A stretch of 64,000 nt of DNA from Nocardia sp. NBC_00565 (GTDB lineage: Bacteria > Actinomycetota > Actinomycetes > Mycobacteriales > Mycobacteriaceae). This document shows, piece by piece, positions 35,229 to 43,265 of the stretch. A model generated the notes under the pieces. That model was not told the DNA's origin, made no database searches, and saw only the letters and a list, made by a program, of their open reading frames with translations. Within the stretch, counting starts at the first letter, position 1. The number at the start of each line of letters is the position of its first letter. The stretch lies in contig NZ_CP107785.1 of assembly GCF_036345915.1 (NCBI RefSeq), positions 3,224,001 to 3,288,000 of the forward strand, written 5' to 3'. Both the position numbers and the translations under genes were made by a program.

Positions 35229-36296
35229 ATGGACCGGCGGCAACGGGGCAGCATTGCCGGAATGGTCTGCACTGTCGTCACCTTGCACATCGTCGGCTGG
35301 GTGACGTTGTTCTTCCTCGTCGTCCCGAACAACTATGTGGTGCAGGGCACGGCATTCGGCGTCGGGCTGGGCGTCACCGCCTATACCCTCGGCATGCGCC
35401 ACGCCTTCGATGCCGACCACATTGCCGCGATCGACAACACCACTCGCAAGCTGGTGGCCGAGAAGCAGCAGCCGCTGTCGGTCGGATTCTGGTTCTCGCT
35501 CGGGCATTCCACGATCGTGTTCGTCCTCGTGGCGCTGCTCGCGCTCGGTGTGAAAGCGCTCGCCGCCAATATCCAGAACGAGAACTCCGAGCTGCAACAG
35601 TGGACCGGCGTGTTCGGCACCGGCGTCTCGGGCACTTTCCTGATCCTGATCGGGCTCCTGAATGCGGTGTCGCTGGTCGGGATCTGGCGCGTCTTCCGCA
35701 CTATGCGCCAGGGCAGCTACGACGAGGCGCAGCTCGAAGCGCAACTCGAATCCAGGGGCGCACTGAACCGGCTCTTCGCACCGATGATGCGTGCGGTGCG
35801 CAAGCCGTGGCAGATGTATCCGGTCGGGCTGCTCTTCGGCCTCGGCTTCGACACGGTCACCGAAGTCAGCCTGCTGGTGATCGCGGGTGGCGCCGCGGCG
35901 ACAGATCTGCCGTGGTACTCGATTCTTGTTCTGCCCGTGCTCTTTTCGGCGGGCATGTCGCTGTTCGACGCGTTGGACGGGACATTCATGAACTATGCCT
36001 ACGGCTGGGCGTTCGCCAGCCCGATCCGCAAGATCTACTACAACATCGTCGTCACGGGACTGTCGGTGGCGGTCGCCCTGCTGATCGGTGCGCAAGAGGT
36101 GATATCGATCCTCGCCGACAAGCTCGATGTCACCACGGGTCCGCTGGCCTGGGTCGGGAACCTCGATCTCGGTGCGATGGGCTTCATCATCGTCGGACTG
36201 TTCTCGCTCACCTGGATCGCGGCCTTCGCGGTGTGGCGCATCGGCGATGTCGAGCAGCGCTGGCAGTCCGGCCTGGCAGGGAAGCCGGAAGGGTAA
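35229..36296 (+). CDS. NiCoT-family nickel permease (HoxN/NixA type)
   Basis: This eight-helix importer supplies Ni2+ to the hydrogenase. Signatures are RHAFDADHIAAIDNTTRK in helix II, LGHSTIVFVLV, and GLGFDTVTEVSLL. The length from ATG 35229 is 355 residues. Family members usually begin about 20 residues earlier, and the reading frame upstream (VHVIVAITNYPRALRRAWIG) looks coding, yet has no ATG, GTG or TTG between 35034 and 35229. CGAGGT at 35165-35170 would serve an ATC codon at 35178, so a non-standard start is possible. It overlaps the following gene by one base. Confidence 0.88.
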   Translation: MDRRQRGSIAGMVCTVVTLHIVGWVTLFFLVVPNNYVVQGTAFGVGLGVTAYTLGMRHAFDADHIAAIDNTTRKLVAEKQQPLSVGFWFSLGHSTIVFVLVALLALGVKALAANIQNENSELQQWTGVFGTGVSGTFLILIGLLNAVSLVGIWRVFRTMRQGSYDEAQLEAQLESRGALNRLFAPMMRAVRKPWQMYPVGLLFGLGFDTVTEVSLLVIAGGAAATDLPWYSILVLPVLFSAGMSLFDALDGTFMNYAYGWAFASPIRKIYYNIVVTGLSVAVALLIGAQEVISILADKLDVTTGPLAWVGNLDLGAMGFIIVGLFSLTWIAAFAVWRIGDVEQRWQSGLAGKPEG

Positions 36297-37042
36297 TGGA
36301 CACCCCTGGCACCGACATGTTCGCGCGATACACCTACGCGCCCAACCGGCTCGGCTACTGCGGTCCTGCGGAGGCGGCGGCGTTGCGCAACGGTTCCAGT
36401 GCCGAAATACGGGCGGTCGCTGCCCGATTCTCCGGTGTGTGGCCCTACCTGCGGGTGATGTCCCGGCTGACCGGGATCGACGATCCCCTGGATCATCGAC
36501 TCGTCGAATCGTATTGGCTCGGTGGCGGAGTCGCCGCTCATCTCGACTCCGACGAGTTCATGTTCGAGCTGCTCGCGGTGATCGGTCCGGTGGCGGGCTC
36601 CTACTGGACACACCTGAGACCGGAGCTGGCCGCCGAGGCCGCCGCGAACCATTGTTTCCATGTGTTCGGTGTGTACCCGTGGTCCAGACTGCTGGGCCGT
36701 GGCATGGACGAGCACCCCGTGAGTGTCCTCGATAATTGCCGAATCAATTGGGGGACAGTGGTTTCCCACGACGAGACGGGCGTCGCCCTACGCTGTCGGA
36801 GCCTGGCGTGGAACGGACAGCTGCTCGAGCTCTCCACACCGTCGATACAGCGTGCGGATGTCTGGGCCGACGGCTACAGCGCGCTGCCGGACGTCGCGGT
36901 CGGGGATGAGGTCGCTGTGCACTGGGGTCGCCTGTGCGGCCGCCTGTCACAGGGCCAGGTCCAGGACCTCGAGGTGAGCACCGCACGTCAGTTGGAAGCC
37001 ACCAATCTCCGGCTCGCCGCATCCGTCCGGAGGGAACCGTAG
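36296..37042 (+). CDS. Hydrogenase-associated conserved protein (DUF6390-like)
   Basis: The 248-residue soluble protein contains LGYCGPAEAAALRNG near the start, then ANHCFHVFGVYPWSRLLG and CRINWGTV. I recall it as the DUF6390 family, often at the end of actinobacterial hydrogenase or hyp clusters. Its start codon ATG 36296 uses the last base of the permease stop, so it belongs to the same transcript. No catalytic motif is recognised. A regulatory or assembly role is a guess from position. Confidence 0.75.
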   Translation: MDTPGTDMFARYTYAPNRLGYCGPAEAAALRNGSSAEIRAVAARFSGVWPYLRVMSRLTGIDDPLDHRLVESYWLGGGVAAHLDSDEFMFELLAVIGPVAGSYWTHLRPELAAEAAANHCFHVFGVYPWSRLLGRGMDEHPVSVLDNCRINWGTVVSHDETGVALRCRSLAWNGQLLELSTPSIQRADVWADGYSALPDVAVGDEVAVHWGRLCGRLSQGQVQDLEVSTARQLEATNLRLAASVRREP

Positions 37043-37073
37043 CCGTTGAATGCCGGTAGCTCGAGCAGCGATT

Positions 37074-37096
37074 GCCCGCTCGGAATGCGAACGGGC
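37074..37096 (+). terminator. Possible weak hairpin after the hydrogenase cluster
   Basis: GCCCG (37074-37078) and CGGGC (37092-37096) form a 5-bp stem 32 bases after the last stop codon. No T-run follows. It is the only hairpin near the cluster end that I can see, and it is short. Confidence 0.3.
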
Positions 37097-37201
37097 GCTT
37101 GATGGTTCTTCAAGTTCCGGGTGTTCTGATCTTGGACCGTTGAGGGTCCCCCCTCCGCGCCTGAACCGGCTGTACACGGCCGGATAGCGAGTGCGGGCCG
37201 A

Positions 37202-37218
37202 ACGGTTCATGGAACCGT
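37202..37218. promoter_or_regulatory. 7-bp inverted repeat before the thiol operon
   Basis: ACGGTTC and GAACCGT are perfect inverted copies with a 3-base loop. The element lies in the 309-base gap (37043-37351), 134 bases ahead of the OsmC start. It could be an operator or a leader hairpin. I looked for a SAM-type riboswitch because metY follows and found none. Confidence 0.35.
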
Positions 37219-37351
37219 GCGCCGTAGGACATCGGCATGGCCACGGACCGCCGAGCCTTAAAACTCACCTTGCGCGAAACCCTGTCCACGGCTGGGTGAG
37301 GCGGGAAAACTGGTGGGGCACAGGGGAATTCCATTCTTCCAGGGAGAATCC

Positions 37352-37873
37352 GTGACTGTCGATGCCAGTGCATTTCTCAACAACGTCAACATCGACGCTG
37401 TCGGCGGCCTTGTGGGGGCAATCCAGGCCGACCCGGTGAAGGCCCAAACCACCTGGGCGGCCCACGTGACATGGAAGGGTGCGTTCGCCTCGGAGGCGAG
37501 TATCCGCACATTCGCTCCTGTCCCTTCGGATGAGCCGGCTGCCCTCGGCGGAGCCGACGGTGCCCCGAATCCGGTAGAGCAGCTCCTCGCGGCGCTCGGG
37601 AACTGCCTGGCCGTCGGGTACGCAGCGAACGCCACGATCGCCGGTATCCAGCTCAACGACCTGCGCGTCGACCTGAAGGGCGATATCGACCTGCACGTCT
37701 TCCTGGGGCTCGCCGAGGGGCACGCAGGCTTCGAGTCGATCACCGCCACCGTGACGATCGACGCCGACGCCTCCCCGGAGCAGCTCGAACAGTTGCACGC
37801 GAAGGTGCTGGCCAGTTCGCCTGTGGGACACACGGTACGCAACGCGGTGCCGCTCGAGGTCGTCCTTGCCTAG
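37352..37873 (+). CDS. OsmC/Ohr-family peroxide reductase (first of two)
   Basis: The 173-residue product has the OsmC fold with GGADGAPNPVEQLLAALGNCL, in which the Cys in LGNC is one peroxidatic/resolving residue. The second conserved Cys is not obvious. OsmC/Ohr proteins reduce organic hydroperoxides with thiols. GTG 37352 is used with AGGGAG five bases upstream. The stop overlaps the metY start. With a second OsmC gene at 39881 and sulfur-metabolism genes between, a thiol-specific role is likely. Confidence 0.8.
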   Translation: MTVDASAFLNNVNIDAVGGLVGAIQADPVKAQTTWAAHVTWKGAFASEASIRTFAPVPSDEPAALGGADGAPNPVEQLLAALGNCLAVGYAANATIAGIQLNDLRVDLKGDIDLHVFLGLAEGHAGFESITATVTIDADASPEQLEQLHAKVLASSPVGHTVRNAVPLEVVLA

Positions 37874-39227
37874 CCCGGGACCCGAGGGTTCGACGGTTTC
37901 GCGCCACAGTGAGACGGGTGTGCGGCCAATTGTCGATCGCGAGTACGGTTTCCGCACCCGGGCGATCCATGCGGGCAATATCCCGGACCCGGTCAGCGGC
38001 GCCCGCGCACTGCCGATCTACCAGTCCGCGGCGTTCGTCTTCGACGACACCGCGGACGCGGCCGCCCGCTTCGCATTGCAGAAGTACGGCAACGTGTACT
38101 CGCGTCTGTCGAACCCGACCGTGGCCAGTTTCGAGGAGCGGGTCGCCAGCCTGGAAGGCGGGCTCGGCGCCGTCGCTACCGCAACCGGGATGGGGGCGGA
38201 GTTCATAACCTTCGCCGCACTGGCCGGGGCCGGCGACCACATCGTGGCGAGCGCGCAACTCTACGGCGGGTCACTCACCCAGCTCGATCTCACGCTGCGC
38301 CAGTTCGGTGTGGAAACCACGTTCGTCACCTCCGCAGATCCCTCCGCATACGCCGAGGCCATCACCGACCGGACGAAGCTGGTCTTCGCCGAGACCGTCG
38401 CAAACCCCTCCGGGCAGATCGCGGATATCGAGGGTCTCGCCGATGCGGCACATGCCGCCGGAGTTCCATTGGTCATCGACTCGACCATTCCCACGCCCTA
38501 CCTCAACCGGCCCATCGAGTGGGGCGCCGACATCGTGATCCATTCGGCCACCAAATTCCTCGGCGGTCACGGCACCACCCTGGGCGGGGTGGTCGTCGAA
38601 TCAGGCAGGTTCGACTGGCGTAATCCGCGGTTTCCCCTGTTCGACGCGCCGGTGCCGCACTACGGCGGTTTGACCTGGAACGGCAACTTCGGCGAGTACG
38701 CATTTCTCACCCGGCTGCGCTCCGAGCAGCTCCGCAATATCGGTCCCACGCTGTCTGCGCAGTCGGCATGGCAGCTCGCGGTGGGCGTCGAGACGCTGCC
38801 GTTGCGTATGCAGAATCATGTCGACAACGCCCGCATCGTCGCGCAGTGGCTCGAGGCCGACCCGCGGATCGAGTTCGTCAACTGGGCCGGACTGCCCAGC
38901 CATCCCCACCATGACCGAGCGGCCAAGTACCTGCCGCAGGGGCCGGGCAGTGTGTTCAGTTTCGGCATCAAGGGGGGCCGCGCGGCCGGCCGGGAGTTCA
39001 TCGAATCGGTCGACCTGGCCAGCCACCTGGCCAATATCGGTGACACGAAGACCCTGGTGATCCACCCCGCCTCCACCACCCACGCCCAGCTCAGCGAGCA
39101 GCAACTGGCGCAGGCGGGTGTCGAACCGGGACTGGTGCGGATCAGCGTCGGGATCGAGGACGTCGAGGACATCATCTACGACATCGATCAGGCCCTGCAC
39201 GCAGCGGTGAAATCGACGGAGGCGTGA
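37866..39227 (+). CDS. metY: O-acetylhomoserine sulfhydrylase-like PLP enzyme
   Basis: The 453-residue product belongs to the Cys/Met-metabolism PLP family. The start is TTG 37866, overlapping the upstream stop, and the family N-terminus FRTRAIHAGNIPDP follows soon after. The PLP Lys is in HSATKFLGGHGTTLGG (about residue 221). Phosphate and substrate contacts are in YGNVYSRLSNPTV and MQNHVDNA, and the C-terminus has LGDTKTLVIHP-like sequence as IGDTKTLVIHPASTTHAQL. MetY uses O-acetylhomoserine and sulfide (or methanethiol) to give homocysteine or methionine. The substrate may differ here given the OsmC/FAD neighbours. Confidence 0.88.
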   Translation: MPSPGPEGSTVSRHSETGVRPIVDREYGFRTRAIHAGNIPDPVSGARALPIYQSAAFVFDDTADAAARFALQKYGNVYSRLSNPTVASFEERVASLEGGLGAVATATGMGAEFITFAALAGAGDHIVASAQLYGGSLTQLDLTLRQFGVETTFVTSADPSAYAEAITDRTKLVFAETVANPSGQIADIEGLADAAHAAGVPLVIDSTIPTPYLNRPIEWGADIVIHSATKFLGGHGTTLGGVVVESGRFDWRNPRFPLFDAPVPHYGGLTWNGNFGEYAFLTRLRSEQLRNIGPTLSAQSAWQLAVGVETLPLRMQNHVDNARIVAQWLEADPRIEFVNWAGLPSHPHHDRAAKYLPQGPGSVFSFGIKGGRAAGREFIESVDLASHLANIGDTKTLVIHPASTTHAQLSEQQLAQAGVEPGLVRISVGIEDVEDIIYDIDQALHAAVKSTEA

Positions 39228-39832
39228 TGAACAGTGAGAACGGTGCGGCCGCGGTCGTCAACACCCAGCTCGCCAACGGCCTCACGGCCGCCGTGCCCAC
39301 CGACTCTCCGCGCGCCCGGCTGCTGCACAGCGAACGCACCTGGTTCGGCCCCACGGCCAAAGAACGTCTCCGCATCCTGCGGCGCGCACGGTCGATCGCG
39401 ATCGTCGGGTTCTCCACCAACCCCGCCCGTGCCAGCTATTTCGTGGGCACCTATCTGGTGCAGTCCACCGATTACACCGTCTACTTCGTCAATCCCAACG
39501 CCGCCTGTCGCACCGTCCTCGGGCAGCCGGTTTACACCTCGCTCGCCGACCTGCCCGAGACTCCCGACATCGTCGACGTATTCCGCAAGGTAGCCGACAT
39601 CCCCGGCGTCGTGGCCGAAGTGACCGCCCTGACCTCCCCGGATAAACCATCCCCGGTGCTGTGGATCCAGCTCGGAATATGGAACGAGCGTGCCGCCTAC
39701 GACGCCGAGGCGAACGGGCTCACGGTCGTGATGGATCGCTGCCTGAAGATCGAGCACGCCCGCTTCCACGGCGGCCTGCACCTGCTCGGCTTCGACACCG
39801 GCCAGATCACCGCCCGTAAGACCGTCCGATGA
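39227..39832 (+). CDS. CoA-binding domain protein (YccU-like)
   Basis: The 201-residue Rossmann-type protein has SIAIVGFSTNPARASYFVG as nucleotide/CoA-binding loop, then YFVNPNA, DVFRKVADIPGVV and LWIQLGIWNE. The C-terminal VMDRCLKIEHAR holds the Cys conserved in YccU-type proteins. ATG 39227 is used because GGAGG at 39218-39222 fits it better than GTG 39224. The family is often encoded next to metY in actinobacteria. It may sense CoA or acyl-CoA, perhaps as a redox sensor through the Cys. Confidence 0.8.
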   Translation: MNSENGAAAVVNTQLANGLTAAVPTDSPRARLLHSERTWFGPTAKERLRILRRARSIAIVGFSTNPARASYFVGTYLVQSTDYTVYFVNPNAACRTVLGQPVYTSLADLPETPDIVDVFRKVADIPGVVAEVTALTSPDKPSPVLWIQLGIWNERAAYDAEANGLTVVMDRCLKIEHARFHGGLHLLGFDTGQITARKTVR

Positions 39833-39880
39833 CCACACCGATCGTCTCAACCCCGTAAACACACATCAGGAGGCATCGCC

Positions 39881-40441
39881 ATGACCGCTCCCACCGTCGA
39901 CAACGGCGTCAACGTGGAACACCTGCTCGGCGCCCGCGCCGCGCTGGCCGACAATCCCGAGATCGCCAAATTCGAATGGCGCTCGACTGTGAGCTGGGTC
40001 CGGGGCACCCACAGCCGCACCGAAGTGGAAACCTTCTACGGACTGGGCGCCGAGCAGCAGCACACCAAGAAGTTCACCTTCGACGCCGACCACCCGCCCC
40101 AGTTCGCCGCCGAGGACCACGGCATCACCCCCGCCGAGTACGTCCTGGTCGCGCTGGGCAGCTGCCTGACCGCAGGCGTGGCCGCGGTCGCCCAACAGCG
40201 CCAGATCAAGCTCAATTCCGTCCAGGCCACCGTCAAGGCCGACTTCGACCTGCACGGCATCCTCGGCGCCGACCCGAACGTCCGCAACGGCTTCACCAAC
40301 ATCACCGTCGACTACCAGATCGACGCCGACGCCGCACCGGCCGACATCGAGGCGATCGTCGCGCAGTCGCAGAAGCGGTCCGCGGTGTACGACGCCCTCA
40401 CCAATCCGACGAACGTCAACGTCAACGTCAACGCCTCCTGA
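39881..40441 (+). CDS. OsmC/Ohr-family protein (second)
   Basis: The 186-residue product has the OsmC core with ITPAEYVLVALGSCLTAGVA and a first Cys in GSC. It lacks an obvious second reactive Cys. ATG 39881 has AGGAGG eight bases upstream. Its N-terminal half includes an insertion (VRGTHSRTEVETFYGLGAEQ) that differs from the copy at 37352, so the two are not a recent duplication. It overlaps the FAD enzyme gene by one base, giving coupled translation. Confidence 0.82.
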   Translation: MTAPTVDNGVNVEHLLGARAALADNPEIAKFEWRSTVSWVRGTHSRTEVETFYGLGAEQQHTKKFTFDADHPPQFAAEDHGITPAEYVLVALGSCLTAGVAAVAQQRQIKLNSVQATVKADFDLHGILGADPNVRNGFTNITVDYQIDADAAPADIEAIVAQSQKRSAVYDALTNPTNVNVNVNAS

Positions 40442-41682
40442 TGCCGGCCACGGCCGCCGTCGTAGTCGGGGCCGGGCACAACGGCCTGGCGATCAGCCGC
40501 CACCTGACCGAACGCTCGATCGACCACATCGTCCTCGAGCGAGGCCAGGTGGCGCACTCCTGGCGCACCCAGCGCTGGGACTCGCTTCGCCTGCTCACCC
40601 CCAACTGGATGACCCGGCTACCCGGCCACAGCTACGAAGGTGACGACCCCGACGGCTACCTGACCGTCGCAGAAGTGGCCGACTTCATCACCGCCTACGC
40701 CACGACATCCTCGGCCCCCGTCGAGACCGACACCACGGTCACCACCGTCCAGGCCGCCGAAGACGGGTTCACGGTCACCACCGACCAAGGCGACTGGCAG
40801 GCCCGCACCGTTGTCCTCGCCGGGGGCATCACCACCTCCCCGCTCCCTGCGCTCGCCGCCGCCCTCCCCGACGACATCGAGTCGATAGCCGCGCTCGACT
40901 ACCGCAACCCCGACCGGCTCCCCGATGGTGGCGTACTCGTCGTCGGGGCCGCCGCGAGTGGCATCCAGATCGCCGAGGAGGTCCATCGCTCCGGGCGCCC
41001 CGTCACCCTTGCCACCGGCGAGCACGTGCGGGCACCCCGCCGATACCGCGACCACGACATCCTGTGGTGGCTCGATGCCACCGGCATCCTCGACCAACGA
41101 TGGGACCAGATCGACGACATCGTCCGCGCCCGCAATCTCGCGTCCTTCCAACTCGTCGGCGGCCGGCGCACTATCGACTTCAACACACTGCAGGATCAAG
41201 GCATCCGGCTCGTCGGCAAGCTGGCCGGCATCCGTGACGGCATCGCCCAGTTCTCCGGCTCGCTGCGCAACGTCATCACCCTCGCCGACCTCAAACTCAA
41301 CCGATTACTCGACACCATCGACGAGCACACAGGCGAACACGGTGAACGCCTCGAACCCACCCGCGTCCCCGACTCACCACTGTTGCTCGACCTGACATCG
41401 GGAGAGATCCGATCGGTCGTATGGGCCACCGGCGTCGAACCCGACCATTCCTGGCTCGAACTGCCCGTCTTCGACCCCCGGGGCAGACTCCGCCACAACG
41501 GGGGCGTGGTCGACTGGCCCGGCCTCTACGTCACCGGAATGCCGGTATTACGCCGCCGCAGATCCACCTACATCGACGGAGCCGACGCCGACGCCGCTGA
41601 CCTGACCACCCACCTCGCCGGCTACCTCCGCGGCAGGCACCCCGACAACACCGGCCACCGGAACCAGGCCCACACCTACTAG
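40441..41682 (+). CDS. FAD-dependent oxidoreductase, flavin-monooxygenase-like
   Basis: The 413-residue product has an FAD-binding loop VVVGAGHNGLAISRHL at the N-terminus, WRTQRWDSLRLLTPNW after it and a second Rossmann loop GVLVVGAAASGIQIAEEV for NAD(P)H at about residue 165. The late ATG motif is VVWATGVEPDHSWL. This pattern matches Baeyer-Villiger/YUCCA-type flavoproteins of the CzcO group. The substrate may be a sulfur compound, since it forms an operon with OsmC, MetY and a CoA-binding protein; that part is inferred. Confidence 0.82.
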   Translation: MPATAAVVVGAGHNGLAISRHLTERSIDHIVLERGQVAHSWRTQRWDSLRLLTPNWMTRLPGHSYEGDDPDGYLTVAEVADFITAYATTSSAPVETDTTVTTVQAAEDGFTVTTDQGDWQARTVVLAGGITTSPLPALAAALPDDIESIAALDYRNPDRLPDGGVLVVGAAASGIQIAEEVHRSGRPVTLATGEHVRAPRRYRDHDILWWLDATGILDQRWDQIDDIVRARNLASFQLVGGRRTIDFNTLQDQGIRLVGKLAGIRDGIAQFSGSLRNVITLADLKLNRLLDTIDEHTGEHGERLEPTRVPDSPLLLDLTSGEIRSVVWATGVEPDHSWLELPVFDPRGRLRHNGGVVDWPGLYVTGMPVLRRRRSTYIDGADADAADLTTHLAGYLRGRHPDNTGHRNQAHTY

Positions 41683-41819
41683 AGGGCTTCGCACGAGGTA
41701 TAGCCGACTCCAGGAAGGCGGTCGGATTTCACCTGCGCGCATACTTGCAGCAATTGCTTCAGCACCGTTTTCGCTGTTCTCGTAACCGATGGAGATCCAC
41801 CGAGTGCGGAGGTGACAAC

Positions 41820-42536
41820 ATGGGTGTGCCCGATCGCCGAACAGTTCTTGTCGGCGCCCTGACCGCGACAACCGCGGTGCTGGCGGGTTGCGGGGGAGAT
41901 CAGCCATCGAAGCAAGTCCATACCGCGCAGGCGCCGCCGCAGACCTCGAAGGCCGCCTTCGACAGGCTGATGGCAGGCAACCAACGCTGGATCGATGGCA
42001 ACCTGGACCACCCCGACCGCGATCCCGAGCGACGCGAGCTGCTGGCCCAGAATCAGCAGCCGTATGGCGTCGTACTGTCGTGTATCGACTCGCGCGTCCC
42101 GCCGGAGCTGGTGTTCGATACCGGGCTCGGCGACTTGTTCGTGATGCGCACCGGCGGGCTCGCGGTGGGTCCCGTCGTGATCGGTTCCGTCGAATACGGC
42201 CCGATGACCAGCGCCACCCCGCTGATCATGGTCCTCGGACACCAGCGCTGCGGTGCGGTCGCCGCGGCATACAAGGCCCTGCAGGAGAGCACCCCGCTGC
42301 CGGGCAATCTGCAGTCGATCGTGGAGGCATTGCGCCCGGCATACGAGCGGATGGATTCACCGGGCGACGACCCGGTCGAGACGATGACCCGCATCCAGAT
42401 CGAGTTGACCGCGCAAGACCTACGGCGCAACAACGACCTCGCGCCGGTGGTGGAGCGTGGCGCTCTTTCGGTCGTCGGCGCCTACTACAACCTCGACACC
42501 GGACGGGTCGAAGTGCTCGACGGAGCCCCCGCCTGA
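41820..42536 (+). CDS. Exported beta-carbonic anhydrase lipoprotein
   Basis: The 238-residue product begins with a signal peptide (DRRTVLVGALTATTAVLAGC) ending in a lipobox LAGC, so it is predicted to be lipid-anchored outside the membrane. The twin Arg hints at Tat export, sensible for a zinc enzyme. The beta-carbonic anhydrase motifs are intact: CIDSR (Cys and the Asp-Arg dyad) and GHQRCG (His and Cys ligands). ATG 41820 with GGAGGTGAC at 41808-41816 fixes the start. It interconverts CO2 and bicarbonate at the cell surface. Confidence 0.9.
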   Translation: MGVPDRRTVLVGALTATTAVLAGCGGDQPSKQVHTAQAPPQTSKAAFDRLMAGNQRWIDGNLDHPDRDPERRELLAQNQQPYGVVLSCIDSRVPPELVFDTGLGDLFVMRTGGLAVGPVVIGSVEYGPMTSATPLIMVLGHQRCGAVAAAYKALQESTPLPGNLQSIVEALRPAYERMDSPGDDPVETMTRIQIELTAQDLRRNNDLAPVVERGALSVVGAYYNLDTGRVEVLDGAPA

Positions 42537-42593
42537 TACCGCCTCTTGCACATGACCGACCGGGCGGGTACTCCGGATACCAGGAGGTGTTCG

Positions 42594-43265
42594 ATGCTGC
42601 CCTCCGCATCCGATCCGCTGACGCGGACAGAAGAGGTCATCGTGTCGTCGGAGTCCATCCGGCTGACGGGGATACTGGCCGTCCCGCAGAACTCCACCGG
42701 TCTTGTCGTCTTCGCACACGGCAGCGGTAGCGGCCGACACAGTCCGCGGAATCGGCTGGTCGCCGATGTACTGAATCGAGCGGGACTCGCGACGATGCTC
42801 GTCGACCTGCTGACCGCGCCCGAGGAGGGCGACCGTGCGCGTGTTTTCGATATCGAACTGCTCGCCGATCGTCTCGTCGAGGTGACCCGCGCGCTGCGCA
42901 CGCGGTCGGTCCTGTGCGGCCTTCCGACCGGATATTTCGGGGCGAGCACCGGTGCCGGTGCCGCACTGTGGGCGGCCGCCGAACCCGGCGCCGAGATCGC
43001 GGCGATCGTCTCCCGTGGCGGCCGCCCCGACCTGGCCGGTCCGCGGCTGGCGCACGTCCGCGCACCGACGCTGCTCATTGTCGGCGGTAACGACCGGCGG
43101 GTACTGGAGCTCAATCGCGAGGCCCAGTTGCGGATGTCGTGTCCGAGCGAGATCGACGTCGTCCCCGGTGCGACGCACCTGTTCGAGGAGCCCGGTGCGC
43201 TCGAGCAGGTGGCGGATCTGGCCCGCGACTGGTTGCGCCGCCATCTCAGCGTTGTGCGGTCTTGA
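42594..43265 (+). CDS. Alpha/beta hydrolase, dienelactone-hydrolase-like
   Basis: The 223-residue product has VVFAHGSGSGRHSPRNR (oxyanion part), the nucleophile elbow GYFGASTGAGAAL, LLIVGGNDRRVLEL with the catalytic Asp, and PGATHLFEEPGAL with the His. Similar domains occur fused to phosphoribosyltransferases in mycobacteria (Rv0571c, a DosR-regulon gene), but here it stands alone. The start is ATG 42594 after AGGAGG. Its last 20 bases overlap the convergent CapA-like gene. Confidence 0.85.
   Translation: MLPSASDPLTRTEEVIVSSESIRLTGILAVPQNSTGLVVFAHGSGSGRHSPRNRLVADVLNRAGLATMLVDLLTAPEEGDRARVFDIELLADRLVEVTRALRTRSVLCGLPTGYFGASTGAGAALWAAAEPGAEIAAIVSRGGRPDLAGPRLAHVRAPTLLIVGGNDRRVLELNREAQLRMSCPSEIDVVPGATHLFEEPGALEQVADLARDWLRRHLSVVRS

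Noticed and set aside
35219..37042. 607-codon frame that would fuse the DUF6390-like protein to an upstream extension
   Set aside because: The first 359 codons are an Arg-rich shadow of the nickel permease. The real gene starts at 36296.
37043..37351. Possible SAM-type riboswitch before the metY operon
   Set aside because: Only one short inverted repeat is present, and none of the conserved riboswitch cores could be found by eye.
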